Assembly (NCBI GenBank): GCA_029864095.1 | Contig: JAOTUB010000025.1 | Span: forward strand, 1-35,196 | Direction: 5' to 3' | Source: Gammaproteobacteria bacterium | Lineage (GTDB): Bacteria; Pseudomonadota; Gammaproteobacteria; Steroidobacterales; Woeseiaceae | DNA length: 35,196 nt | Part shown: piece by piece, positions 1 through 10,681 of the stretch | Position numbering within the stretch: position 1 is the first letter of the stretch | Layout: every line of letters begins with the position of its first letter | Notes under the pieces: model-generated | Seen by the model: the letters and a program-made list of their open reading frames with translations, nothing else | Database searches by the model: none | What the model was told of the DNA's origin: nothing | Translations under genes and position numbers: made by a program

Positions 1-1199
1 ACGGCTTCGAAGGGTCTGTCGACGCGTCCGTCAGCGCGGCAGGTCCACTCACCGCCCCGGAGTTCAGCGGCAGCATTGCCTGGCGCAACGGCCGCTTGCT
101 CCTGCCCGCGTTAAACGTGCCGCTCGACAACGTTGACCTCGTCATCTCGGGCGCATCGCAAGGAACCGCGACGTTGACCGCGTCAGCCAAAGCCGGTGAC
201 GGGACTCTGGGTGTCACCGGACAGTTCGACGACCTGATGCGCCCCGCCAGGTCAGTGACCCTGAATCTAACCGGCAACAGCGCAGAAATGATCAACTGGC
301 CCGAGTATCACCTTTGGGCGACACCGGATCTTGTCATTATCGGCAGCACCGCGGGCTGGCAAATCAACGGCGAGGTCACGGTACCGCGTGCGGATATCGC
401 TTTCCGGGAAATTCCTGTCGAGGCCGTAACGATTTCGCCGGACGTCGTTGTTCTGGGCGAAGAGGACGTTGCCGTGACGGCAACGCGCTATTCGGGTCAA
501 GCACGTCTGTTACTGGGCGAGCGCGTCCGCTTCAACGCGATGGGACTGGATACCGGGCTATCAGGAGATTTGTTGCTGCGCATGCCCGAGGACCGTCCGT
601 TAAGAGCGGAGGGTCAGGTATCGCTGGTCGATGGCATTTTCGCCGCGTACGGTCAAAAACTCACGATTGCCGCGGGCACTCTCACGTTTACCGGCCCACC
701 CGATGATCCGATTGTCGATGTACGGGCTGTGCGGGTCATCGAGACTTTCGAGGGCACGGTGACGGCCGGCATTCATCTCCGGGGACGAGCGCAGAATCTG
801 ACGTCCACTGTTTTTTCCGAGCCCAAAATGGCTGACGCTGATGCGCTATCGTATCTGGTCATCGGGCGGCCCCTGAATCAGGCGACCGAATCCGAGGGCG
901 GGGAACTCTCCGGTGCGGCGGTCGCACTCGGACTCAGACAGGCAACACGGCTGACCGAACAGATCGGCCAGGCGGTCGGTCTTGATCAGCTTTCGTTGAC
1001 CGGCGACGGCGGTGAAACAACGGCGCTGGTTGCCGGCAAACAGATCAATTCGCGCCTCTACGCACGCTATGCCTACGGTGTATTCAGCCGCCTCGGCACG
1101 CTTGTGCTGCGTTACAAATTGTCACGCAGAGTGGCGCTCGAGGCCGGGGCCGGTGAGACGCAGTCCATCGATGTTCTCTATTCCGTTGAAAAGGACTGA
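1..1199 (+). CDS. tamB: TamB, translocation and assembly module inner-membrane subunit (3' part only)
   Basis: This is the C-terminal part of TamB (DUF490), the periplasm-spanning partner of the outer-membrane protein TamA, which helps insert outer-membrane proteins and move phospholipid. The frame is open from base 3 and contains no native start; the first bases read G-F-E-G-S-V, so the gene enters from the left edge. About 398 residues are visible against well over 1000 for a full protein. The repeated beta-strand pattern and the C-terminal signature (VLRYKLSRR, then LEAGAGETQSIDVLYS) are typical of the family's end. The last 22 bp overlap the 3' end of the convergent CNNM/CorC gene. TamA would be expected to the left, outside the window. 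Confidence 0.9.
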   Translation, partial: GFEGSVDASVSAAGPLTAPEFSGSIAWRNGRLLLPALNVPLDNVDLVISGASQGTATLTASAKAGDGTLGVTGQFDDLMRPARSVTLNLTGNSAEMINWPEYHLWATPDLVIIGSTAGWQINGEVTVPRADIAFREIPVEAVTISPDVVVLGEEDVAVTATRYSGQARLLLGERVRFNAMGLDTGLSGDLLLRMPEDRPLRAEGQVSLVDGIFAAYGQKLTIAAGTLTFTGPPDDPIVDVRAVRVIETFEGTVTAGIHLRGRAQNLTSTVFSEPKMADADALSYLVIGRPLNQATESEGGELSGAAVALGLRQATRLTEQIGQAVGLDQLSLTGDGGETTALVAGKQINSRLYARYAYGVFSRLGTLVLRYKLSRRVALEAGAGETQSIDVLYSVEKD

Positions 1200-2503
1200 G
1201 CGCGAGACACCAGAATCCTCGTCGCATGACGGTCTTCAACAGACTCGATTGTCAGGCGCAGTTGTTCAATGTCCATGACGTCACCGACCTCGGGGATTCT
1301 GCCCAGCTTCTCCATAAACAGTCCCGACAGCGTGTTCACTTCGGTAGTGCGCTCTATCTCGAGGCCGAACTCCCGTTGTGCGTCAGCCACAGTCATGCCG
1401 CCGTCTGCGATCCACGCATGTTCGCCCAGTTGCTCCAGGAACGCGTGCGGCTTCGATACATCCTTCTCATCCGAGATATCTCCGACAACCTCCTCGAGAA
1501 GATCTTCGATCGTGATAATGCCGGCAAATTCCCCGTACTCATCCGCAACCACCGCCATGTGTTCAGCGCGTGATCGAAGCGTCTCGAACGCGCGGGATAC
1601 CGTTTGCCTTTCGGGAATGACGAGCGTATCCCGGGTGAAATCCGCCAAATGGCTTGCTGGATGAGCGTCACCTTGCATCATCGCCTGGTGCAACAATTTG
1701 ACAACGACGATGCCAACAACGTTTTCGTTATTGTCTCCATCCAGCAGCGGAAACCGCGAGTGCTTCGTTTCCGAGATGACAGCAAGGTTGCGCTCCTCCG
1801 AATCACCCAGTTTCAAAATATTGACGTCTTTGCGCGGAATCATCACCCACGCGACGGGACGATCATCCAGTTCGATCAGATTCTTGAGCATCAACGCGCG
1901 CCGGTTCGATATTTTCCCGTGCTCGCTCGACGTGGCAACGACATCTTTGAGCTCGGCGAGCGTCAGGATGTCGGCGTGCGTTCCCTCCTCTACACCGAAA
2001 AGGCTCAGAACAGCTCGAGAGGCCCGATCGAGCAACCAGGTCAGCGGAAACGAAACGATGAAAAACAGGAGCAACGGGTACGCGATCCAGATGGATACGC
2101 GCTCGGATTGCCGAATCCCGAAGGACTTCGGCACCTGCTCGCCGAGCACGATATGTAACGATGAAAACATCAGAAATCCGACAAGGAACGAGACCTGATG
2201 GATGAATTCGTCAGGCAAAGACCAAAGTTCAAAAAGAGGTTTCAGCAATGCGGCGACTGCCGGCTCGCCAATCCAGCCGAGCCCAAGCGATGCCATCGTA
2301 ATGCCGAGCTGGCACGCAGCAAGGTAGGGCTCGAGGCTCTGCTGCATTTTCACGGTTATACCTGCAGCCTTGCTACCCGCATCCGCCTTAGCATTAAGCC
2401 GAAACGGTTTTGCTTTGACCAGCGCGAATTCAGCGGCAACGAAAAACGCGTTTGCCAGCAGCAAGGCGACAATTGCGGCAACACTCATTGACGTAGATGT
2501 CAT
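1178..2503 (-). CDS. CNNM/CorC-HlyC family membrane protein with CBS pair
   Basis: A 441-residue protein of the CNNM (DUF21) family, linked to magnesium/cobalt transport or efflux and often annotated as hemolysin or CorC-like. Roughly residues 1-190 hold about four hydrophobic segments (for example around 8-28, and the stretch ending in LGEQVPKSFG). A CBS-domain pair follows at about 205-335 (VAWVMIPRKDV; VVADEYGEFAGIITIEDLLEE) and a CorC/HlyC C-terminal domain at about 350-435. The ATG at 2503 has an AAAGGAA Shine-Dalgarno site about 9 nt upstream, preferred over a second ATG five codons in. It lies 59 bp behind the exchanger gene on the same strand, so co-transcription is possible. The transported ion cannot be told from sequence. 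Confidence 0.9.
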   Translation of the reverse strand: MTSTSMSVAAIVALLLANAFFVAAEFALVKAKPFRLNAKADAGSKAAGITVKMQQSLEPYLAACQLGITMASLGLGWIGEPAVAALLKPLFELWSLPDEFIHQVSFLVGFLMFSSLHIVLGEQVPKSFGIRQSERVSIWIAYPLLLFFIVSFPLTWLLDRASRAVLSLFGVEEGTHADILTLAELKDVVATSSEHGKISNRRALMLKNLIELDDRPVAWVMIPRKDVNILKLGDSEERNLAVISETKHSRFPLLDGDNNENVVGIVVVKLLHQAMMQGDAHPASHLADFTRDTLVIPERQTVSRAFETLRSRAEHMAVVADEYGEFAGIITIEDLLEEVVGDISDEKDVSKPHAFLEQLGEHAWIADGGMTVADAQREFGLEIERTTEVNTLSGLFMEKLGRIPEVGDVMDIEQLRLTIESVEDRHATRILVSRAQSFSTE

Positions 2504-2562
2504 GCGACGAAATTCCTTTCAGTAGCAAACGAGAATTTGAAGAAGCGGAATCGTTTTTCGGC

Positions 2563-3546
2563 CTAATTTTCAGCCGTGGATATGCGCGCAACCGCATAGC
2601 CCGCGTAAACGAGGAGCAGAAAGCCGCCAGCACGTCGGCCCAGCCGCGCTTCCCCATAAAAAAAAAGCGGAATCAGCGCAACCGTCAGGCTCAATGACAA
2701 CATCAGATCTGTGATGCCGCCGGCTGGTACTTTGACCGGCCCAACCAATGCGGTAACGGGCATCACAACCAGCGTGTTGAACAGATTCGATCCCACTACG
2801 TTGCCAAGTGCAAGGTCGGACTCATGTCGCAATGCGGCAATTATGGAGGTCGCGAGCTCTGGCATGCTCGTGCCCACCGCTACGACGAAAAGGCCTATTA
2901 GGACTGGAGGCACATCGACATAGGCTGCAAGATCGACCGCACCCTCGACAGCCAGATCACCGCCGATGAACAGCAGAGCACAACCTGCTATGACGAACAG
3001 CCAGCGGGCACGGCTAGGCGTCGGTGCTATAACCAGCGGACTGTCATCGACATCCAGGAAGAACTGGTCCGTCGTACTCCGCTGGTATATTTCGAGGACA
3101 TTCGTGTACACAAAAATGCAAAAAAGAAGCAGCAGGACCACGGCCTCCGAGCGGCTGATAGTCGCGGATCCGCCTTCGAACAGACTGTCGGCCGCCATCG
3201 CAGTCACTACTGCCGTAGCGAGCAATAGTAGCGGCACTTCGCGTTTGACGAGCTGACCTTGAATCGTAATTGGCATCACGAGAGCCGCCGTTCCCAGCAC
3301 CAGGGCCAGGTTGCTGATATTGGAACCGACGACATTACCGAACGCGAGGGCGGTAACACCTTTGCTCGCACTCAACGTATTAACGATGAGCTCGGGAGCA
3401 CTGGTGCCGAATCCAACGATGGTCAGGCCGACGATCATCGGCGATACGCCGAAGTGGGTTGCGATTTCTGATGCCCCACGCACGAGCAACGTGCCGCCGC
3501 CGATTAGCAGGACAAAACCAAGCAAGAGTGTGCCAGTCGCCGACAT
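2563..3546 (-). CDS. Calcium/sodium antiporter, CaCA superfamily (YrbG-like)
   Basis: A 327-residue integral membrane cation/Ca2+ exchanger, expected to export Ca2+ from the cytoplasm in exchange for Na+ or H+. The two inverted alpha-repeats that form the ion site are clear: GFGTSAPELIVN in the N-terminal half and AVGTSMPELATS in the C-terminal half, each followed by a GNVVGSN motif. Around ten hydrophobic segments are visible, with a charged loop near the middle (DQFFLDVDDS). The ATG at 3546 has a strong GGAGGA site about 10 nt upstream. The gene follows metH after 101 bp on the same strand and precedes the CNNM/CorC gene. In other bacteria yrbG sits elsewhere, so a functional link to metH is not implied. 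Confidence 0.92.
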   Translation of the reverse strand: MSATGTLLLGFVLLIGGGTLLVRGASEIATHFGVSPMIVGLTIVGFGTSAPELIVNTLSASKGVTALAFGNVVGSNISNLALVLGTAALVMPITIQGQLVKREVPLLLLATAVVTAMAADSLFEGGSATISRSEAVVLLLLFCIFVYTNVLEIYQRSTTDQFFLDVDDSPLVIAPTPSRARWLFVIAGCALLFIGGDLAVEGAVDLAAYVDVPPVLIGLFVVAVGTSMPELATSIIAALRHESDLALGNVVGSNLFNTLVVMPVTALVGPVKVPAGGITDLMLSLSLTVALIPLFFYGEARLGRRAGGFLLLVYAGYAVARISTAEN

Positions 3547-3647
3547 CGATCAAAGTCCTCCGTTGCGGGACCTCAATAATAGGCTAATCCGGCAGCATTA
3601 CCGGCTTTTTTGCATACGCGCTGTCAGGCGGTCACGCGGTAAATGGA

Positions 3648-6600
3648 TCAGGCCGCATCCGCAGTCCGTGGCGCATAGCCGAGATTCGGCCCAAGCCACT
3701 TTTCTGCCTCCGACACGGTGAGGCCCTTTCTTGCGGCATACGATTCGACCTGGTCCCGATCGATCTTGCCCACCGAGAAATAAACCGCATCCGGATGCGA
3801 AAAGTAGAAGCCGCTTACTGCTGCGGTCGGGTACATCGCAAATGACTCAGTCAGCCGCAATCCGATGCTGGCCTCGACGTCCAGCAGTTCCCAGAGTTTT
3901 GCTTTCTCAGTGTGGTCCGGACAAGCGGGATAGCCGGGCGCCGGGCGAATTCCCCGGTACTTCTCGGAGATCAACTCGTCGTTCGATAGCTGCTCGTCAC
4001 CGGCATAGGCCCACAAGTCGCGGCGCACGCGTTCGTGCAAATACTCGGCCGCTGCTTCGGCGAGACGATCCGCAAGCGCTTTGAGTATGATTGCGCTGTA
4101 GTCGTCGTGATCTTTTTCGAAACGCTCAACATGTTCCTCGATGCCGATTCCGGCCGTCACTGCGAATGCCCCAATGAAGTCAGCGAGACCCGTCTCGGCC
4201 GGCGCAACGAAATCGGCGAGGCAGTTCTGCCGCTGTCCCTCGGGTTTGAGTCGCTGCTGGCGCAGATGACACAGGCGCATAGTCGCACTGGCGCGCGACT
4301 CGTCTCCGTAAACCAGCAGGTCATCATGGTTGTCGCAATTCGCGGGGAAAAAACCGACTACGGCTTTGGCCTGCAGCCATCGCTCGCTGACAATTCGGTC
4401 GAGCATTGCAGTCGCGTCGGCGAAAAGGCTCGTTGCCGCCTCGCCAACTATCGCGTCGCTCAGAATACCGGGGAACTTGCCGTGGAATTCCCACGCGTTG
4501 AAAAACGGCATCCAGTCGATGTAATTTCGCAGCACGTCGAGACCGATCTCTTCGTACCTCTTTGTGCCCGTAAACGTCGGCACTGGCGGTACGTAGTTGT
4601 CCCAGTCGCAACGATGGCGACGCTCGCGCGCTTCTGTTAACGAGACCTGCGGTGCAAGACGTGATTTGTTCGCGTGCCGCTCGCGGCGACGCGTGTTGTC
4701 GTCGCGCGTTTTCTCGATAAACGCATCACGAGTTCCGGGTTCGATCAGCGCCTGCGCCACGCCTACGGCGCGGGAGGCATCCTTGACGTACACCACCGGG
4801 CCCTCGTAGTTCGGCTCGATTTTGACAGCAGTGTGCGCCGGCGACGTCGTAGCGCCGCCGATCAATAGCGGCAAGTCGAATTTCTGGCGCTGCATTTCGC
4901 TCGCGACGTGCACCATTTCATCGAGCGACGGGGTGATCAGACCCGACAGGCCAATAATGCTGGCGCCTTCGCGACTCGCCGCGTCAAGTATTTTCTCGCA
5001 AGACACCATGACGCCAAGGTCGATTACCTCGAAATTATTGCATTGCAGAACCACACCAACGATATTCTTGCCGATGTCGTGTACGTCGCCCTTGACCGTC
5101 GCCATCACGATCTTGCCATTAGAGCTTGCGACGCCGTCCTTCTCTTCTTCGATGTACGGCACGAGGTGACCAACGGCCTTTTTCATAACCCGCGCGGACT
5201 TGACCACCTGCGGTAGGAACATCTTGCCAGCACCGAACAGGTCGCCAACGACATTCATGCCGGCCATGAGCGGTCCTTCGATGACAGCAAGCGGTCGAGG
5301 CGCGACAAGCCGCGCCTCCTCGGTGTCGGCAACGACATACTCGTCGATGCCATTCACGAGCGCGTATTCCAGACGCTTGTCGACAGCCAATTGCCGCCAG
5401 GAGAGATCCTGTGCTTTGGCCTTGGCGCTGGAAGCCACGCCCTTGTAGTTTTCGGCGACCTCCAGCAATCGCTCGGTGCCATCGCTACGCCGATTCAGGA
5501 CTACGTCTTCGACCGCATCGCGCAGATCTGCTGGCAAGTCCTCATAGATCGCCAGTTGCCCGGCATTGACGATACCCATGTCCAGTCCGGCGCGTATTGC
5601 GTGATACAGGAACACGGAATGAATTGCCTCGCGCACGACGTTGTTGCCGCGGAACGAGAACGAAACATTGCTGACGCCACCGCTGACAAGAACGCCCGGC
5701 AGCACGGCCTTGATCTGACGAGTCGCTTCGATGAAGTCGAGGCCGTAGCTCGAGTGCTCATCGATTCCGGTAGCGATCGCAAAGATGTTCGGATCGAAGA
5801 TGATGTCTGCCGGTTCGAAGCCGACAACATCAGTCAGGATCTGAAAGGAACGTTTGCAGATCTCGACTTTGCGTTCGACCGAATCGGCCTGACCGTTTTC
5901 ATCGAACGCCATCACGATAACGGCTGCACCGTAGTCGCGTACGAGTTGGGCTTGCTCGACAAAAGCCGTCTCGCCCTCTTTCAGACTGATCGAGTTGACG
6001 ACGGCCTTGCCTTGCACACATTGCAGGCCCGCCTCGATGACCGACCACTTCGATGAGTCGATCATGACTGGTAATCGTGCGACGTCGGGCTCCGATGCGA
6101 TCAGATCAAGAAACGTCACCATCGCTTTTTCGGAGTCGAGCATGCCCTCGTCCATGTTTACATCGATGATCTGCACACCGTTCTCGACCTGAGTGCGCGC
6201 AACCTGGACAGCGGCGGTATAGTCATCCGCCTCGATCAGGCGCCGGAAAATTGCCGAGCCCGTAACATTGCAGCGCTCACCGACATTAACGAACAGGTCA
6301 TCAGGCCCGATATTCAGCGGCTCGAGCCCGGACAGGCGACAGTGCACAGGCAGTTCCGGCACCGTGCGTGGCGGTCGGCCGTCGATGACTTCTTTGATTG
6401 CGCGAATATGATCGGGACGCGTACCGCAGCAACCGCCGACCATATTCACGAACCCGCTTGCGGCGAATTCGCCGATCACATCAGCCATGGTTTCGGGCGT
6501 CTCGTCGTACTCGCCGAACTCATTCGGCAGCCCTGCGTTCGGGTGAGCACCAACGCGCGTATCGGCCACGCGCGACAGCTCGGCAACATACGGCCGCATG

Positions 6601-7361
6601 TCTTGCGCACCGAGTGCACAGTTGAGTCCGATCATGAACGGATTAGCGTGGCGAACCGAATTCCAGAACGCTTCACAGGTCTGGCCCGATAGCGTGCGTC
6701 CCGACGCATCCGTGATCGTCCCGGAGATCATTACGGGCAAAGTCGTTCCGGACTTCGCAAAGCTCCGTTTGATTGCAAATATCGCAGCTTTGGCGTTGAG
6801 CGTGTCGAATATCGTCTCGACCATGAGAAAGTCGACGCCGCCTTCGATCAAAGCGCATGCCGCTTCCTCATACGTCGCGACAAGTTCGGCAAAACGTACA
6901 TTGCGAAAACCGGGGTCGTTCACATCGGGCGAAATCGATGCCGTTCGGTTCGTCGGTCCGAGTACACCGGCAACGTAGCGCGGACTGCCGGCGCGAGCTG
7001 CATGCACATCGGCGCATTCGCGGGCCAGTCGAGCGGCTGCAAGATTGAGTTCGGGCACCAGGTCCTGCAGGCCGTAGTCGGCCATCGACGGGGAATTCGA
7101 ATTAAACGTATTGGTCTCGATGATGTCGGCGCCTGCATCGAGGAACTGACGATGAATCTCCTGGATTACGGTGGGCCGCGTGATCGACAGAAGGTCGTTG
7201 TTCCCCTTCAGATCCATGTGCCAGTCGCGGAACCGCTCGCCACGATAGTCGTCCTCGCCGAGACGGTAGCTCTGGATCATCGTGCCCATCGCACCATCGA
7301 GCAGCAAGATCCGCTCGTCGAGTGACTGCATCAGCGTTGCAATTCGATCATTACGTTTCAT
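3648..7361 (-). CDS. metH: Cobalamin-dependent methionine synthase
   Basis: MetH transfers the methyl group of 5-methyltetrahydrofolate through cobalamin to homocysteine, giving methionine. All four modules are present in about 1237 residues, close to the usual 1227. The homocysteine domain carries the zinc cysteines (GLNCALG near 250, GGCCGT near 315). The pterin domain begins at [11 protein letters not shown]. The B12 cap and Rossmann domain contain [12 protein letters not shown], whose His is the lower cobalt ligand. The reactivation domain carries [12 protein letters not shown], which binds S-adenosylmethionine. I place the start at ATG 7361 ([10 protein letters not shown]) because the family begins here and AAGG lies 8 nt upstream; the frame stays open 16 codons further. 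It starts 10 bp after the metF stop, so the two are an operon. Confidence 0.97.
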   Translation of the reverse strand: MKRNDRIATLMQSLDERILLLDGAMGTMIQSYRLGEDDYRGERFRDWHMDLKGNNDLLSITRPTVIQEIHRQFLDAGADIIETNTFNSNSPSMADYGLQDLVPELNLAAARLARECADVHAARAGSPRYVAGVLGPTNRTASISPDVNDPGFRNVRFAELVATYEEAACALIEGGVDFLMVETIFDTLNAKAAIFAIKRSFAKSGTTLPVMISGTITDASGRTLSGQTCEAFWNSVRHANPFMIGLNCALGAQDMRPYVAELSRVADTRVGAHPNAGLPNEFGEYDETPETMADVIGEFAASGFVNMVGGCCGTRPDHIRAIKEVIDGRPPRTVPELPVHCRLSGLEPLNIGPDDLFVNVGERCNVTGSAIFRRLIEADDYTAAVQVARTQVENGVQIIDVNMDEGMLDSEKAMVTFLDLIASEPDVARLPVMIDSSKWSVIEAGLQCVQGKAVVNSISLKEGETAFVEQAQLVRDYGAAVIVMAFDENGQADSVERKVEICKRSFQILTDVVGFEPADIIFDPNIFAIATGIDEHSSYGLDFIEATRQIKAVLPGVLVSGGVSNVSFSFRGNNVVREAIHSVFLYHAIRAGLDMGIVNAGQLAIYEDLPADLRDAVEDVVLNRRSDGTERLLEVAENYKGVASSAKAKAQDLSWRQLAVDKRLEYALVNGIDEYVVADTEEARLVAPRPLAVIEGPLMAGMNVVGDLFGAGKMFLPQVVKSARVMKKAVGHLVPYIEEEKDGVASSNGKIVMATVKGDVHDIGKNIVGVVLQCNNFEVIDLGVMVSCEKILDAASREGASIIGLSGLITPSLDEMVHVASEMQRQKFDLPLLIGGATTSPAHTAVKIEPNYEGPVVYVKDASRAVGVAQALIEPGTRDAFIEKTRDDNTRRRERHANKSRLAPQVSLTEARERRHRCDWDNYVPPVPTFTGTKRYEEIGLDVLRNYIDWMPFFNAWEFHGKFPGILSDAIVGEAATSLFADATAMLDRIVSERWLQAKAVVGFFPANCDNHDDLLVYGDESRASATMRLCHLRQQRLKPEGQRQNCLADFVAPAETGLADFIGAFAVTAGIGIEEHVERFEKDHDDYSAIILKALADRLAEAAAEYLHERVRRDLWAYAGDEQLSNDELISEKYRGIRPAPGYPACPDHTEKAKLWELLDVEASIGLRLTESFAMYPTAAVSGFYFSHPDAVYFSVGKIDRDQVESYAARKGLTVSEAEKWLGPNLGYAPRTADAA

Positions 7362-7371
7362 CAGGAAAACC

Positions 7372-8244
<873 letters not shown>

Positions 8245-8252
8245 TCAAGACC

Positions 8253-9137
8253 TCAGGCGGCTGCCACTTCCTGGTCGGCAGGCGATGCGACCGCCAGCAG
8301 CCACAGCGGGTTATTTACCGGAATATGTTTCGGTGGCGCGAGACGCAGGCCCGCAGCGCCACACCAGACGGCAAGCTGTTTTTCCAGCGTTGTGATGTCA
8401 CGCACATCTGACCTTATGAGCAACAGCAGACGACCGCCATTTTTCAGGATGCGGCGTGCTTCCCTGATTGCTGTCATCGGGCGCTCGGCGTCGGCAAGCA
8501 CGTCATCGAGAATGACCGTGTCGAACTCTCCGTCTGCGAACGGCAATTCGTACATATCGCCGTGGCGAAGACTGCAGTTCTCGATTCCGGCCAGCAGCAA
8601 CTCTGCGCGCGCCAGCTGCCGCGCGTCGGCATTGGTATCCACGCCAACGGCCCGCTGCGCACGTGAACCGAGCAGCTTGAGAATCCGCCCCTGGCCACTA
8701 CCGATATCGATCAGATCTCCGAGCGGCATGGCGACCGTGAGTTCGATGAGCGCGCGGTGCAGATAACGCACTGCGTCGTCTTTCTCGGGCGGTGCGAGCC
8801 CTTGCTCGGTGCGCAGGCCACACAGTTTTTTGAAATCACGTTCGTAGGCTGGCTCGTCGGTGGGCAACAGCGCGAACAAGCGCCGCCGCTGCGAAGCCTG
8901 TTCGGTATCAAGTGGCACGCGGTAATACACGAAGTGTCCGTCGCGAAATCGCTCCAGCAGTCCGGCATCGCAGAGTTGCTTCAGGTGCTGCGAAATGCGT
9001 GGCTGGCTCTGGCCCATCACCTCGGTCAACTCCGAGACCGTGCATTCGCCACGAACACACAGCGCCAGCAGGCGTAGCCGAACCGGATCGGCGAAGGCTT
9101 TCAAATGGATAATCAGCTGCTGGGTACTATTTTGCAT
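8253..9137 (-). CDS. ArsR-family regulator fused to SAM-dependent methyltransferase (SahR type)
   Basis: A 294-residue two-domain protein. Residues about 1-95 form a winged helix of the ArsR family (FADPVRLRLL, then SELTEVMGQSQPRISQHLKQL and a wing with DGHFVYYRV). The ArsR metal motif CVC is absent, so it is not a typical arsenic or metal sensor. The rest is a class I methyltransferase fold (LIDIGSGQGRILKLLG, VGVDTNADA, then ILKNGGRLLLLI). Fusions of this kind in front of methionine genes have been described in Proteobacteria as SahR, which senses S-adenosylhomocysteine; here the methyltransferase-like domain is probably the sensor (inference). ATG 9137 is chosen because the ArsR domain begins there and a promoter lies immediately upstream; the frame is open 17 codons further through AT-rich DNA. 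It precedes metF by 14 bp. Confidence 0.88.
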   Translation of the reverse strand: MQNSTQQLIIHLKAFADPVRLRLLALCVRGECTVSELTEVMGQSQPRISQHLKQLCDAGLLERFRDGHFVYYRVPLDTEQASQRRRLFALLPTDEPAYERDFKKLCGLRTEQGLAPPEKDDAVRYLHRALIELTVAMPLGDLIDIGSGQGRILKLLGSRAQRAVGVDTNADARQLARAELLLAGIENCSLRHGDMYELPFADGEFDTVILDDVLADAERPMTAIREARRILKNGGRLLLLIRSDVRDITTLEKQLAVWCGAAGLRLAPPKHIPVNNPLWLLAVASPADQEVAAA

Positions 9138-9146
9138 AAGATAAAT

Positions 9147-9166
9147 ATATAAATATTTATTTATAT
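9147..9166. promoter_or_regulatory. Inverted-repeat operator candidate for the ArsR-type regulator
   Basis: ATATAAATA (9147-9155), a 2-bp TT spacer and TATTTATAT (9158-9166) form a perfect 9-2-9 inverted repeat. It overlaps the predicted -10 box and the proximal spacer of the regulator's own promoter. ArsR-family dimers bind such short-spaced AT-rich palindromes and repress by occluding RNA polymerase. Autoregulation of the whole regulator-metF-metH unit is the natural inference. Confidence 0.6.
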
Positions 9167-9176
9167 TAAAACTCAA
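9148..9176 (-). promoter_or_regulatory. Predicted sigma70 promoter for regulator-metF-metH
   Basis: On the minus strand a -35 like TTGAGT (9176-9171) is followed by a 17-bp spacer and a -10 like TTTATA (9153-9148). The predicted transcription start falls near 9141, only about 3-5 nt before the ATG at 9137. No Shine-Dalgarno sequence lies in front of this ATG, which fits a nearly leaderless message. The surrounding 40 bp are strikingly AT-rich compared with the rest of the window. Prediction by eye only. Confidence 0.5.
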
Positions 9177-9241
9177 ATAGCATAGCATACGCGGGCCCCT
9201 TCAAACAGCCGCCACCAGGCATCCCGCCCAAAAACGCTCGC

Positions 9242-10681
9242 CTACTTCAGCTTGTCCTTAAGGATGGCATTGACCTGGCCGGGGTTGGCTTTGCCGCCAG
9301 TCTCTTTCATGACCTTACCGACGAAGAAACCGATCAGCTTTTCCTTGCCGGATTTGTACTCGGCGACCTGGCCGGGATTCGCTTCGATGACCTGGTCGAC
9401 GATCGCCTCGATCGCCGAGCTGTCGGTGATCTGTTTGAGGCCCTTGGCGTCGATGATCTCGGCGGCACTTCCCTCGCCCGCCCACATGGCCTCGAAAACC
9501 TCTTTGGCAATCTTGCCCGAGATCGTGTTATCCGCAATACGGTCCAGGAGCCCCGCGAGCTCTGCCGCGCTAATGTTGCTCGCCTCGATTCCTGCGCCGC
9601 CGCGCTTCAGTGCACCAATAAGGTCGCCGATGACCCAGTTCGCGACAATCTGCGCGCTGGCGTCCGTTGCCGCGACAACGGCTTCGAAATAATCGGCGAG
9701 TGCCCGGGTTGAAACCAGAATGGCTGCGTCGTCGGTTTTCAGCCCGTATTCGGCGGCGAATCGCTGCTGCTTGGCATCCGGCAGTTCGGGCAGCGACTCG
9801 CGGACTGCCTCGATATACGCGGCGTCTATCTCAACCGGTAACAGGTCCGGGTCCGGGAAATAGCGGTAGTCGTTCGCTTCCTCTTTCGAACGCATCGGCC
9901 GCGTTTCGTCTTTGTCCGAATCGTAAAGTCGTGTCTCCTGCACCACCTTGCCACCATCCTCGATCACTTCGATCTGACGATCGATCTCGAAGTTGATGGC
10001 TTTCTCGACAAAGCGGAATGAGTTCAGGTTCTTGATCTCGGTGCGCGTGCCGAGCTCCTCCTGCCCGCGTGGCCGCACCGATACATTCGCATCGCAGCGG
10101 AAAGAACCTTCCTGCATGTTGCCGTCGGAGATGCCGAGATAGCGCACGAGCGTATGAATCTTGCGCATATAGGCGACGGCGTCTTTGGCCGAGCGCAGAT
10201 CGGGTTCGGAAACGATCTCGAGCAGTGGTGTGCCCGCCCGGTTCAGATCAATGCCCGACGACTTCGCGAGGCCCTCGTGGATAGACTTGCCGGCATCTTC
10301 TTCGAGATGCGCACGCGTGATGCCGATGCGCTTGTGGTTGCCATCCGCGTCGACGATAAACAGCTCGCCATGTTCGACAATCGGCAACTCGTACTGACTG
10401 ATCTGGTAGCCCTTGGGAAGATCGGGGTAGAAATAGTTCTTGCGTGCAAATACCGAACGTTTCGCGACAGTCGCGTTCACGGCCAGCCCGAATTTGGTCG
10501 CCATGCGCACGACTTCCGCGTTGAGCACCGGTAGTACGCCGGGGTAGCCGAGGTCGACGAGACACGCCTGTGTATTGGGCTCGGCACCATAAGCTGTGGA
10601 GGCGCCCGAAAAGATCTTGCTCTTTGTCGCCAGCTGCGCATGGATTTCGAGGCCGATAACAACTTCCCAGGAGCCACTCAT
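9242..10681 (-). CDS. gatB: Asp/Glu-tRNA amidotransferase subunit B
   Basis: GatB recognises misacylated Glu-tRNA(Gln) or Asp-tRNA(Asn) and activates the acyl group by phosphorylation in the GatCAB complex. With the start at ATG 10681 it has 479 residues, the usual length. The N-terminus [13 protein letters not shown], the kinase-like core with [11 protein letters not shown] and [18 protein letters not shown], and a C-terminal YqeY-like tail (about 330-479, ending [12 protein letters not shown]) are typical. The start overlaps the gatA stop as ATGA and has GGAGG 7 nt upstream; an in-frame upstream start would intrude further into gatA. Last gene of gatC-gatA-gatB. Confidence 0.97.
   Translation of the reverse strand: MSGSWEVVIGLEIHAQLATKSKIFSGASTAYGAEPNTQACLVDLGYPGVLPVLNAEVVRMATKFGLAVNATVAKRSVFARKNYFYPDLPKGYQISQYELPIVEHGELFIVDADGNHKRIGITRAHLEEDAGKSIHEGLAKSSGIDLNRAGTPLLEIVSEPDLRSAKDAVAYMRKIHTLVRYLGISDGNMQEGSFRCDANVSVRPRGQEELGTRTEIKNLNSFRFVEKAINFEIDRQIEVIEDGGKVVQETRLYDSDKDETRPMRSKEEANDYRYFPDPDLLPVEIDAAYIEAVRESLPELPDAKQQRFAAEYGLKTDDAAILVSTRALADYFEAVVAATDASAQIVANWVIGDLIGALKRGGAGIEASNISAAELAGLLDRIADNTISGKIAKEVFEAMWAGEGSAAEIIDAKGLKQITDSSAIEAIVDQVIEANPGQVAEYKSGKEKLIGFFVGKVMKETGGKANPGQVNAILKDKLK

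Noticed and set aside
1178-1199. Overlap of tamB and CNNM/CorC gene ends
   Set aside because: Only 22 bp at convergent 3' ends, common in compact genomes; both proteins end normally.
3589-3611. CCGG-CAGCATTA-CCGG hairpin followed by six T on the plus strand, between metH and the exchanger gene
   Set aside because: The flanking genes are on the minus strand, so the T run is on the wrong strand for a metH terminator; the stem is only 4 bp and no plus-strand gene ends here.
8253-9137. Regulator as an arsenic or heavy-metal sensor
   Set aside because: It has the ArsR fold but lacks the CVC metal motif, carries a methyltransferase domain, and heads a metF-metH operon.
9138-9188. Alternative regulator start at ATG 9188 giving 17 extra residues
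   Set aside because: The added residues are translated from the AT-rich promoter/operator DNA, are unlike the family, and have no ribosome site.
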